A stretch of 64,000 nucleotides of DNA from an uncultured Bacteroidota bacterium (GTDB lineage: Bacteria; Bacteroidota; Bacteroidia; Chitinophagales; Chitinophagaceae): assembly GCA_903824665.1 (NCBI GenBank), contig CAIJXT010000015.1, positions 186,001-250,000 of the forward strand. The letters run 5' to 3'. Numbering within the stretch: position 1 is the stretch's first letter; every line of letters begins with the position of its first letter. The position numbers and the translations under genes are program-made. Below the pieces are notes generated by a model. It saw nothing but the letters and a program-made list of their open reading frames with translations, had not been told where the DNA came from and made no database searches. This document shows positions 24,334-32,185 of the stretch, piece by piece.

Positions 24334-24960
24334 ATGAAAGTACTGATAGTAGCTGCAACAGAAGCTGAGATCATGGCCTTTGCTGGCATGCGGCCTGCTT
24401 GTGCAGATATACTCATTACAGGTGTTGGCATGACGGCCACAGCCTACACACTAACCAAAAAACTGGCTGCAAACCGCTACGATCTGGTACTACAGGCTGG
24501 CGTGGGTGGCTGCTTCGATAGCTCAATACCACTGGGTACGGTAGTTTTTGTGACTGCCGACAGGTTTGGCGACCTCGGTGCAGAGGATCATGACAACTAC
24601 ATCGATATTTTTGATATGGGCCTCTTAGGCACCAATCAGCCACCCTACCGCAACGGTATGCTTGTGACCCCTTTTTCAACTGCGCACAGCCACATAACTT
24701 TGCAGCAGGTGTCTGGAATTACAGTAAATACTGTAAGCGGAAACGAAAAGACCATAGCCCGGCGCAGGCAGTACAACTGTACTGTTGAAAGTATGGAAGG
24801 GGCAGCTTTTCACCTGGTATGCCTGCAGGAGGGTGTGCCTTTTGCTCAGATACGCAGCATATCCAACTATGTGCTGCCCCGCGACAAAAGCACATGGAGA
24901 ATGAAGGACGCCATTATCAGCCTTAATGATTGGCTGATAGATTTTACCGCCAAACTATAA
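24334..24960 (+). CDS. mqnB: Futalosine hydrolase MqnB
   Basis: 208-residue nucleoside phosphorylase-fold enzyme. It releases hypoxanthine from futalosine to give dehypoxanthine futalosine, a step in the futalosine menaquinone route. Features: N-terminal VLIVAATEAEI, GVGMTATAYTL, QAGVGGCFDS (phosphate/base pocket), and VESMEGAAFHLVC (about 151-163), the substrate-binding Glu motif. The gene next door is mqnD, which supports the MqnB call over the related MTA/SAH nucleosidase. Confidence 0.9.
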   Translation: MKVLIVAATEAEIMAFAGMRPACADILITGVGMTATAYTLTKKLAANRYDLVLQAGVGGCFDSSIPLGTVVFVTADRFGDLGAEDHDNYIDIFDMGLLGTNQPPYRNGMLVTPFSTAHSHITLQQVSGITVNTVSGNEKTIARRRQYNCTVESMEGAAFHLVCLQEGVPFAQIRSISNYVLPRDKSTWRMKDAIISLNDWLIDFTAKL

Positions 24961-24973
24961 CACCGGTGGTTGA

Positions 24974-24981
24974 TACCTTTG
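24974..24981 (+). promoter_or_regulatory. -7 box in the mqnB-mqnD gap
   Basis: TACCTTTG lies after the mqnB stop and 16 bases before the mqnD ATG, so mqnD may have its own promoter as well as read-through from mqnB. Confidence 0.45.
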
Positions 24982-24997
24982 CAAAAGGAACACAATT

Positions 24998-25828
24998 ATG
25001 AAACTCACTCTCGGATTCAGTCCCTGCCCCAACGACACCTTTATTTTCGATGCTATGGTCAATGGCCTGGTTGATACAGGTGGTATCACGTTCGACTATG
25101 TGATGGAGGATGTGGAAACACTGAACCAATGGGCCACACAGGGCAAACTGGACATTACCAAGCTGAGCTACAATACCTTCCTGCATACCGCAGACCAATA
25201 TGCGCTGCTGCACAGCGGCAGTGCACTGGGAGAGGGTGTGGGGCCTTTGCTGATATCAAAAATGCCCCTCGACACTGCACATCTCGACCAATACAGCATT
25301 GCCATTCCGGGTTTTAAAACTACTGCAAACCTGTTGTTGTCACTGGCTTACCCCCAGGCAAAAAACAAAACAGAACTGGTTTTCAGCCAGATTGAGGCAG
25401 CAGTGCTCGATGGCACCTTCGATGCAGGCCTGATCATACACGAAAACAGATTTACCTATGCGCAGAAGGGGCTGATAAAAATAGCCGACCTCGGCGACTG
25501 GTGGGAGCAGACCACACATTGCGCCATTCCGCTGGGTGGTATTGTAATGCGGCGCAGCTATGACCAGCAGCTGTGTGCCAAAGTGGATAGCATCATAAAA
25601 GCCAGCCTTGCACACTCATGGAGCCGGTATCCGGAGCTATCACCTTTTGTAACCGCAAATGCACAGGAAATGGAGGAAGATGTGATGCGCAAACACATAC
25701 AACTCTATGTGAACAACTACACTACCGACCTCGGTGCTACCGGCAGAAATGCCATTGGTGTACTATTTGAGCGGGCAGTGAGTGCCGGCCTCATCGCAGG
25801 CGGGTCTGCTGCCAATATATTTTATTAG
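24998..25828 (+). CDS. mqnD: 1,4-dihydroxy-6-naphthoate synthase MqnD
   Basis: 276 residues, periplasmic-binding-protein-like fold. Converts cyclic dehypoxanthine futalosine to 1,4-dihydroxy-6-naphthoate. The family start GFSPCPNDTFIFDA (6-19) is clear, followed by DITKLSYNTF (about 49-58), SGSALGEGVGPLL and RFTYAQKGL. Follows mqnB by 37 bases. mqnA, mqnC and mqnE are not in the window. Confidence 0.94.
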   Translation: MKLTLGFSPCPNDTFIFDAMVNGLVDTGGITFDYVMEDVETLNQWATQGKLDITKLSYNTFLHTADQYALLHSGSALGEGVGPLLISKMPLDTAHLDQYSIAIPGFKTTANLLLSLAYPQAKNKTELVFSQIEAAVLDGTFDAGLIIHENRFTYAQKGLIKIADLGDWWEQTTHCAIPLGGIVMRRSYDQQLCAKVDSIIKASLAHSWSRYPELSPFVTANAQEMEEDVMRKHIQLYVNNYTTDLGATGRNAIGVLFERAVSAGLIAGGSAANIFY

Positions 25829-25853
25829 ACTCCGCTGCAGACAATAGCTGTTG

Positions 25854-26039
25854 CTACTCTGCTGGTTTAGAAGATTCTTTGTCTTTGCTTTCTTTCTTAC
25901 GGCCGGCCTTTTTCAACGCTGTGTCTATCAGCCATTCTATCTGCCCGTTCACGCTGCGAAAGTCATCGGCAGCCCACCGCTCAAGGGCCTTGTAGACCTC
26001 GTCATCCAATCTCAGTACAAAATTCTTTTTTGCTGCCAC
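25854..26039 (-). CDS. Arc-type ribbon-helix-helix DNA-binding protein
   Basis: 61 residues with an Arc/MetJ-like ribbon-helix-helix: strand KKNFVLRLDDEVYKAL (4-19) and helices to about residue 43 (VNGQIEWLIDTAL), then a Lys/Glu/Ser-rich tail. GTG start at 26039 is forced: the codon directly before it is an in-frame TAA. It lies 59 bases downstream of the SPFH gene on the same strand, a common Bacteroidota pairing in my recollection. Likely an autorepressor of that operon (inference; see the tandem palindromes at 26983-27003). Confidence 0.8.
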   Translation of the reverse strand: MAAKKNFVLRLDDEVYKALERWAADDFRSVNGQIEWLIDTALKKAGRKKESKDKESSKPAE

Positions 26040-26098
26040 TTAAACTTCTTTGAAACACAGCTCCGTTGTTGCAACGAAGCCGTGTTGTTTTGTTATGA

Positions 26099-26968
26099 CT
26101 ACTGATACAAAGTTCCGGTATTCAGCACAGGCTGCGCTGCCTTCTCCCCGCAAAGTACTACCATCAGGTTACATACCATGGTCGCTTTCCTTTCCTCGTC
26201 CAGATGGACAATGTCTTTTTTGCCCAGCTGTTCCAGTGCCAGCTCTACCATACCTACCGCACCCTCTACGATCTTGAAGCGTGCCGCAACAATGGCCGAT
26301 GCCTGCTGGCGCTGCAGCATTGCGCCCGCTATCTCCTGAGCATAGGCCAGGTGACTGATACGAGCTTCGGTAACGATAATGCCGGCCGTTGCCAGTCGCT
26401 CATTGAGCTCCTCCTGCAGCAGGGCTATTATTTTATCTCCACCCTCGCGCAGCGTTATATCAGCATTCTGATCTTCGATGCTATCGTACGCAAAGCGCAT
26501 GGTGAGCGCACGCACCGCGGCTTCGCTTTGCATACGTACAAATGCATTGTAGTCGGCCACCTCGTAGGCGGCTTTGTAGGTATCCTGTATCTGCCACACG
26601 ATCACCGCAGCGATCTCTACCGGATTACCCATCTTATCATTCACCTTCATGGTAGGTGTTGCCATATTTTGTACACGCTGTGTGATATTGATCGTTGTAT
26701 ACAGCGGGTTTACAAAAAACATACCATTGTCCTTGATCGTACCTACATACTTACCAAACAGGTTCAGTATGCGTGCGTGATTGGGCTGTACAATCATGAG
26801 CCCTTTCCAGATTACAAAGCAGCAGAAAACAAACAGGAATCCCGGTATTACGTGTGTAGCAGGATTGTCGCTATTGATGTTTACAAAAAAATACATCGCT
26901 ACCGCCAGCATTGCGATAGACAGCAGTAAGGCCATGTAGCCATTGGTCGGTTTGATCAGTTTTTCCAT
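26099..26968 (-). CDS. SPFH/band 7 domain membrane protein
   Basis: 289 residues. Two N-terminal membrane helices (about 13-30 and 40-60), then an SPFH domain (GLMIVQPNHARIL onward, FGKYVGTIKDNG, PVEIAAVIVWQI, RMQSEAAVRALTM) and an Ala/Glu-rich helix (AQEIAGAMLQRQQASA). SPFH proteins scaffold membrane microdomains and regulate membrane proteases. The ATG at 26968 is preferred over an in-frame one at 26992, which lies inside the palindromic operator next to the -7 box. Confidence 0.9.
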   Translation of the reverse strand: MEKLIKPTNGYMALLLSIAMLAVAMYFFVNINSDNPATHVIPGFLFVFCCFVIWKGLMIVQPNHARILNLFGKYVGTIKDNGMFFVNPLYTTINITQRVQNMATPTMKVNDKMGNPVEIAAVIVWQIQDTYKAAYEVADYNAFVRMQSEAAVRALTMRFAYDSIEDQNADITLREGGDKIIALLQEELNERLATAGIIVTEARISHLAYAQEIAGAMLQRQQASAIVAARFKIVEGAVGMVELALEQLGKKDIVHLDEERKATMVCNLMVVLCGEKAAQPVLNTGTLYQ

Positions 26969-26982
26969 TTTCGTAAAATTGT

Positions 26983-27003
26983 TTGATATCAATTTGATAT
27001 CAA
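26983..27003. promoter_or_regulatory. Tandem palindromic operator of the SPFH-RHH operon
   Basis: Two copies of the perfect palindrome TTGATATCAA at 26983-26992 and 26994-27003, centres 11 bp apart (one helical turn), running from the -7 box into the start of the transcript. Tandem half-turn-spaced sites suit ribbon-helix-helix dimers binding side by side. Confidence 0.6.
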
Positions 27004-27008
27004 AAGTA
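27001..27008 (-). promoter_or_regulatory. -7 box of the SPFH operon
   Basis: TACTTTTG on the minus strand, 32 bases upstream of the ATG at 26968 and overlapping the end of the second palindrome. Confidence 0.55.
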
Positions 27009-27086
27009 TACTATTTTCTGAAAACAGGGAAATTATTTTTTTGGGAATAGAATGGTTCTAACACGAGCAGGTTCAAACCAAATGCG

Positions 27087-27196
27087 TTTCTCCGCTGGTC
27101 CAGCAGTGCTTAGGGCCGATGAAACAAGGTATGGCACAGCCAGTCAGGACGGCCGATAGGCCGCTGAGTGGTTTTCAAATCCTATTTGCGGAGAAA
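27087..27196. other. Intergenic inverted repeat with inner hairpin
   Basis: 9-bp arms TTTCTCCGC (27087-27095) and GCGGAGAAA (27188-27196) enclose 92 bases that include a CGGCC-GATA-GGCCG hairpin (27050s: 27150-27163). It follows the ppx stop on the minus strand. It could be a transcript-end structure, a small RNA or chance. Confidence 0.3.
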
Positions 27197-27220
27197 AAAA
27201 TGATCAGATGGTAAGCGAAA

Positions 27221-28105
27221 TCACTTCCCCTTGCGCTGGCTGTACAGCATCTTGATGAGACCGTCAGCAAGGCCCACTTTGGGCACATATATTTCATCGG
27301 CAGTAGCCCACCGCATGATGGAGGTGTATATCTGCAATGCCGGTACAATTACATCTGCACGGTCATCGCGAAACTGGTACAGGTGTTTTCGTTCTTCAAC
27401 CGTTGTGTTGCTCAGCTCTTTGTGATAATCTTTGAGCAGCTCCAGCGACAGTGGCTTACCTTCCTTGCGCTTTGATATAGAGAAAATTTTATTGATATTG
27501 CCACCGGTACCTATGGCCTCCAGTGGCAGATAATTGCGTGTATAGGTCTTGATGTACCATTTCATGTGTTCCCACTGCTCTTCCGACACCTTGTTGTGTA
27601 GCATCCGGATGGTACCTATGTTGAATGACTCCTTAAAAATAGTTTGGTTACGGGAGAAGAGTGATATTTCTGTACTGCCACCGCCTACATCAATGTACAA
27701 ATAAGACTTGTTGCCACTGAGGTTTTCGGCAATATGCGTTTCGTAAAGTATGTTGGCCTCATCCTGACCGGTGATAATGTCAACCTTTAGTCCTGTTTCG
27801 GCTAGTATCTCCGCCAGTATTTCTTTTCCGTTTGTGGCATCGCGCATTGCCGATGTGGCAAATGCTTTGTGGGCCTCTACCTCATAAATACCCATCAGTA
27901 TTTTGTAGGCTTTCAGCGTTTCTATGAGCTTCTTTTTCTTCGCTTCTGCTACATATCCCTTGTCAAAAACATCAAACCCCAGCCTGAGTGGGATGCGCAG
28001 CAGGCACAGCTTTGTGAAGTCTACCGTACCATCTACATACACCGAAGCTTCACTGATCAGAAGGCGGGCGGCGTTGGATCCTATGTCAATTGCCGCCAGT
28101 ACCAT
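27221..28105 (-). CDS. ppx: Ppx/GppA family exopolyphosphatase
   Basis: 294-residue actin-like-fold phosphatase (ASKHA). The glycine-rich phosphate loops are clear: AIDIGSNAARLLI (5-17) and YIDVGGGSTEIS near 136-147, plus TGGNINK. It removes terminal phosphate from polyphosphate or, in some members, pppGpp. The length is that of the short single-domain form. The start ATG overlaps the ppk stop by one base (TAATG), so the two are translationally coupled. Confidence 0.93.
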   Translation of the reverse strand: MVLAAIDIGSNAARLLISEASVYVDGTVDFTKLCLLRIPLRLGFDVFDKGYVAEAKKKKLIETLKAYKILMGIYEVEAHKAFATSAMRDATNGKEILAEILAETGLKVDIITGQDEANILYETHIAENLSGNKSYLYIDVGGGSTEISLFSRNQTIFKESFNIGTIRMLHNKVSEEQWEHMKWYIKTYTRNYLPLEAIGTGGNINKIFSISKRKEGKPLSLELLKDYHKELSNTTVEERKHLYQFRDDRADVIVPALQIYTSIMRWATADEIYVPKVGLADGLIKMLYSQRKGK

Positions 28106-30180
28106 TATTTGTATATTTTGCTTTGTAAGTACTTATAAATTGCCTCCTGAGAGCGTACCATCGGTTCATCATTCTGCCGCTGCACATAATTGTTGCTTTG
28201 TTCGTTATCCAAGATACGCCCTTTCACGTTTTCAGCAAGCTGAATATTTAAAATATCCGAAAGCTCCTGCTGTATTTCTTTGTCTTTAATAGGGCAAGCG
28301 GCTTCAATTCGGTGGTCCAGGTTGCGCACCATCCAGTCTGCCGATGAAATATATACCTGCTGCTCTTTGCCGGTGCCAAAAATCAGCACACGGGCGTGCT
28401 CCAGATAGTCGTCTATTATACTCACCGCCTTGGGTTGCACCTTAAACAACTTCTGCTCTGTAGACATGCAACAAATACCGCGTATTACCAGACCTATTTT
28501 CACTCCTGCCCTTGCAGCAGCATACATCCGGTCTATCAGCACCTGGTCTACGAGACTGTTCAACTTGATGTTCATCGATGCATCCTGCTTCTTCCTGGCA
28601 AGGCGTATCTGCTTATCTATATTGGCCAGCATCACCCTGCGCATATTTACCGGCGACAATGCCAGTGTCTTACAGGCCCTTAACGCCGCAGCACGCTTTA
28701 CCGGATTTTCCAGATAGTCAAATATCCTGTTTACATCAGCAACAATAGTGCGGTCTGTTGTGAGAAGGGTATGATCGCCATAATAGGTGGCGGTATTCTC
28801 ATTCATATTGCCCGTACTTACAAAGCCATATTGTTTTAGCTTGTTAAACTCTCGTTTCTTAATCACGCATATCTTGGCATGCACCTTCATACCCGGCAAG
28901 CCCAGTACCACTTTTACGCCTTCTTCTTCCAGCTGCGCCTTCCACCGCATATTGGCTTCTTCGTCAAACCTTGCCCGCAACTCCAGCACCACCGTCACTT
29001 CTTTACCGTTCCTTACCGCATTGATCAGCGCATTGACGATCTTTGAATTCTTGGCCACCCGGTACAATGCTATACGGATACTCTGCACAAACGGATCTAT
29101 TGCCGCCTCGCGCAGCAGATCTATCACCGTGTCGAAAGAGTGATAGGGCAGGTGCAGCATTACATCCCGCTTTTCCAACACATCCATTATGCGACAGGGC
29201 TGCTTCAGCAGCGGATGCACAAATGGGCGCGGACGCGGACGCAGATCCTTAAATATTGCTGAAGGAAAATCTATGAAATCCTTGAAGTTGTGTATTCTGC
29301 CGCCGGGTATCAGATTGTCTTTTTTAGACAATCCCAGCCGCTTTACCAGATAGTTCAGCAATGCTGGCTCTATCTGCCGGTCGTATACAAACCGGGTAGC
29401 GCGGCCACGTTTGCGGTTCTTCAAACCCTTTTCCAGCTCGGCTATCAGATTGGTGTTCACATCATTATCTGTTTCCAGCTCAGCATCGCGGGTCACTTTT
29501 ATGATGTAGCCCAGAAACCTGTCGAAACCAAATGGAGCAAATAACATGGGCAAGTTATACCTGATGATATCCTCCAGCAATATGATGTCTGTGGCTCCTT
29601 TTTCGGCTGGCATAATCACAAAACGGGGCAATACCTTGGTGGGTATCTCTATCAGCGCATACCGCTGTGCCATTGATTCGTGAGTCTTACCCAAAACACA
29701 CGCCAGATATATCGATTTATCGCGCAGCAGGGGTATCTGTGGTATCGACTCTATCATCAGCGGAATGATCTGCGTCCTCACCTTCTCTTCAAAGTAATGG
29801 GCTACAAACTCTTTCTGCTTCTTAGATAGCTGTTTTTCGTTCTTGATGAAAATCTGATACTGAGCCAGCTCCTTGATGATATCTGAATACGTTCCATCAA
29901 ACTCCTGCTGCTGAGTGATTACCGTTTGCTGTATCTTTTTCAGAATTTTATCCGGATTGGCCTCCAGGTGCATCTTGGCAGACTTGCCCATAAGCACCAT
30001 TTTATTCAGTGCTGCTACGCGCACCCTGAAAAACTCATCAAGATTGTTGGAAAATATACCTAAAAACCGCAACCTGTCGTGCAGATGATTGTCCGGATCA
30101 TTAGCCTCCTGTAGCACGCGGGCATTAAATGCCAGCCAGCTCAGGTCTCTGACAATGGTTTGTTTTGAATTCTTCAGCAT
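28105..30180 (-). CDS. ppk1: Polyphosphate kinase 1
   Basis: 691 residues. Polymerises the ATP gamma-phosphate into polyphosphate. The two phospholipase-D-like catalytic histidines are at H434 (VHAKICVI) and H595 (LEHARVLIFG), close to H435 and H592 of the E. coli enzyme. Other marks: N-terminal RDLSWLAFNARVLQEA, VSTGNMNENTATYYGD and SSADWMVRNLDHRIE. Operon with ppx downstream; no pho-box or promoter recognised upstream. Confidence 0.97.
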   Translation of the reverse strand: MLKNSKQTIVRDLSWLAFNARVLQEANDPDNHLHDRLRFLGIFSNNLDEFFRVRVAALNKMVLMGKSAKMHLEANPDKILKKIQQTVITQQQEFDGTYSDIIKELAQYQIFIKNEKQLSKKQKEFVAHYFEEKVRTQIIPLMIESIPQIPLLRDKSIYLACVLGKTHESMAQRYALIEIPTKVLPRFVIMPAEKGATDIILLEDIIRYNLPMLFAPFGFDRFLGYIIKVTRDAELETDNDVNTNLIAELEKGLKNRKRGRATRFVYDRQIEPALLNYLVKRLGLSKKDNLIPGGRIHNFKDFIDFPSAIFKDLRPRPRPFVHPLLKQPCRIMDVLEKRDVMLHLPYHSFDTVIDLLREAAIDPFVQSIRIALYRVAKNSKIVNALINAVRNGKEVTVVLELRARFDEEANMRWKAQLEEEGVKVVLGLPGMKVHAKICVIKKREFNKLKQYGFVSTGNMNENTATYYGDHTLLTTDRTIVADVNRIFDYLENPVKRAAALRACKTLALSPVNMRRVMLANIDKQIRLARKKQDASMNIKLNSLVDQVLIDRMYAAARAGVKIGLVIRGICCMSTEQKLFKVQPKAVSIIDDYLEHARVLIFGTGKEQQVYISSADWMVRNLDHRIEAACPIKDKEIQQELSDILNIQLAENVKGRILDNEQSNNYVQRQNDEPMVRSQEAIYKYLQSKIYK

Positions 30181-30308
30181 GTCGTAATCTGTTACCGAAA
30201 TTCGGCTTTTTAAAGTGGGCTAAAATACACCCATTCTTAATAGCCGGAAAGGTACCGGTATTTGTGTGTGTAAATTTTACAATTATTTAATCTTGAAATA
30301 GGTTACTC

Positions 30309-30929
30309 CTAAGCCACCACTTTTGCGATAGCCGTTATCCAGATCCCGAATAGGCGCGCTTCAATTGCACAAATATCAGCAGCCAGTGCTTCCCACCGCT
30401 CATGAAACCCGGTAAGCATACGCAGCATTTCTTCCAGATGACCCTCTTCTTCCGCTATTATCGTCTTTACACTCACCTTCGACCGGTGGCGGGTGAGCGC
30501 CTCCTGGTATATACCGTATAGCATATCGGCACGCACTTCTATCGCATAGGTCACCAGCAGATAGGCGCCGTACTTCAGTGCCCTGCCTTCAAGGCCCAGA
30601 TTGTTTTTCAGGTAGCGACACGTATCCACATCCAGCCGGTTCAGGTAATGATGAGTCTCTACCGGGGCCAGCAGGTTCGGGTAGGTATAGTCAGGGCAGG
30701 CCTCCGGGTTCAGCTTGCCAATCAGTTTTTTCAGGTAGTAGGCATGGCGCGCCTCTTCGGCAGCATGCTTCAGTTCTGTAAGGCTCGTATGCACAGGGTC
30801 TTCATACTTCGATATCTTCCGCGCACCCGTATTTTCCATCATAGACAGGCTGTTGAGCCATTTTACGTGCAGTTCATCAGTAGTTACTATCTTATCTGCA
30901 ACGCCTGCTAATTCTGTATTCAGATCCAT
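30309..30929 (-). CDS. Ferritin-like putative diiron protein
   Basis: 206 residues, all-helical. The candidate ligands fit a ferritin-type diiron site: E19 in helix 1, E59-x-x-H62 (EEARHAYYLKKL) in helix 2, E131 (YAIEVRADMLYGIYQE) in helix 3 and E161-x-x-H164 (EEEGHLEEM) in helix 4. I do not recognise the specific family; a MiaE-like hydroxylase or a rubrerythrin-like protein are alternatives. Monocistronic, with a -7 box only 5 bases before the ATG. Confidence 0.65.
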   Translation of the reverse strand: MDLNTELAGVADKIVTTDELHVKWLNSLSMMENTGARKISKYEDPVHTSLTELKHAAEEARHAYYLKKLIGKLNPEACPDYTYPNLLAPVETHHYLNRLDVDTCRYLKNNLGLEGRALKYGAYLLVTYAIEVRADMLYGIYQEALTRHRSKVSVKTIIAEEEGHLEEMLRMLTGFHERWEALAADICAIEARLFGIWITAIAKVVA

Positions 30930-30934
30930 TGCGG

Positions 30935-30942
30935 CAAAATTA
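30935..30942 (-). promoter_or_regulatory. -7 box giving a leaderless transcript, 30929 gene
   Basis: TAATTTTG on the minus strand ends 5 bases before the ATG at 30929, so transcription would begin at or next to the start codon. A TTG lies 14 bases further upstream, a little short of normal spacing. Confidence 0.5.
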
Positions 30943-31020
30943 AGGGCATTTTATTGCAATTCCTGTTTGGTTCTCTATCAGGGGTATTATACCTTTATGC
31001 TCTAATGTTTCAATGCGGGA

Positions 31021-32184
31021 ATGTTTAATGCACTGGCCAATAAGTTTCGCCGAATCACGTCCAACCAATTTTACTTAGCTGAAATAGATGGCATGCGCTT
31101 CCTGTCGCTGTCACTGGTTACGCTGTTTCATATCAGAGGCTATTTTCTCGAAAAAACATCGCTGAAGTTTACAGATAATCCCGAAGACTACTACTGGCTC
31201 AACCGCTTTTTTGTAAACGCCGATCGCAGCGTGCCCCTGTTTTTTGCCATAAGTGGCTTTATCCTCGCGCTGCCTTTTGCCAATCATTACCTTAAGCAGG
31301 GCAAGGCTATTGAGCTGAAGCAATACTATGTGCGCAGGGTCACCCGTCTGGAGCCACCCTATTTTATCGTAATGACCTGTATTTTTCTGGTACAGTTGCT
31401 GCTGCATGTCAATACCTTCAAAGTGCTGTTTCCCAGCCTGCTGGCATCACTGATCTATTCACACAACCTAATCTACCATACTACTCCGCTGGTTACCGTT
31501 GTAGCCTGGACACTGGAGGTGGAGATCCAGTTCTACATCATGGCTCCGATACTCTTCCGCATGCTGTCGTTACCCAGAGTAGCACGGCGGGGGCTCATAT
31601 CTGCCCTCATCGTACTCTTTGTAGTGCTGCAATACCTTTTTCCACCTTCCTTCCTCAGTTTGTACGGCTCTGTGCAGCACTTTCTAATAGGTATCCTTGT
31701 AGCCGACTTTTATGTCAGCGGCTTCGCGATTCCGGTTTTCGAGAAAAAATGGATGGCGCCCGTTGCAGGCATACTCTTCTTCACCATGTTCCTGATGCCC
31801 CGATGGGAAGACGCACCGCATCCCGAGCTGCTGCCGCTTGCCATTCTTTTCCCCTTCATGATCGGGTTGCTGTATTATATTATTCTGCGAAATGACATTG
31901 TAAAGGCTATTTTCAGTTACAAGTTCATCCCCATCATAGGGGGCATGTGCTATACCACCTACCTCATACACTACACCGTCATATCCATGCTGGGCAGGTA
32001 CACAGTCAATATCACATTTACCAATTACTACATCCCCAATATGCTGCTGCAGTTTGTGCTGCTTATCATACCTATATTACTGATCGCAGCCGTTTTCTAC
32101 CTGTATATCGAACGGCCATTTATGTCGAAAAAGTGGGTGGATAAGCTGATGAAAAAAGATAAAAAGACACCCGAAATCTCCTGA
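31021..32184 (+). CDS. Acyltransferase 3 family membrane protein
   Basis: 387 residues with about ten membrane helices. The family motif R-x10-H is at R26 and H37 (GMRFLSLSLVTLFHIRG), with a YVRRVTRLEPPYF loop near 108-120. Such enzymes (OafA/WecH type) transfer acetyl or other acyl groups to surface sugars. Its stop is one base from the stop of the convergent gene at 32186. Confidence 0.9.
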   Translation: MFNALANKFRRITSNQFYLAEIDGMRFLSLSLVTLFHIRGYFLEKTSLKFTDNPEDYYWLNRFFVNADRSVPLFFAISGFILALPFANHYLKQGKAIELKQYYVRRVTRLEPPYFIVMTCIFLVQLLLHVNTFKVLFPSLLASLIYSHNLIYHTTPLVTVVAWTLEVEIQFYIMAPILFRMLSLPRVARRGLISALIVLFVVLQYLFPPSFLSLYGSVQHFLIGILVADFYVSGFAIPVFEKKWMAPVAGILFFTMFLMPRWEDAPHPELLPLAILFPFMIGLLYYIILRNDIVKAIFSYKFIPIIGGMCYTTYLIHYTVISMLGRYTVNITFTNYYIPNMLLQFVLLIIPILLIAAVFYLYIERPFMSKKWVDKLMKKDKKTPEIS

Positions 32185-32185
32185 G

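Noticed and set aside
27088-27194. Possible tRNA with a 7-bp acceptor stem TCTCCGC/GCGGAGA
   Set aside because: No convincing D- or T-arm: the T-loop-like GGTTTTCAAATCC does not close into a stem of five pairs, and the span is too long. Reported only as a structured element.
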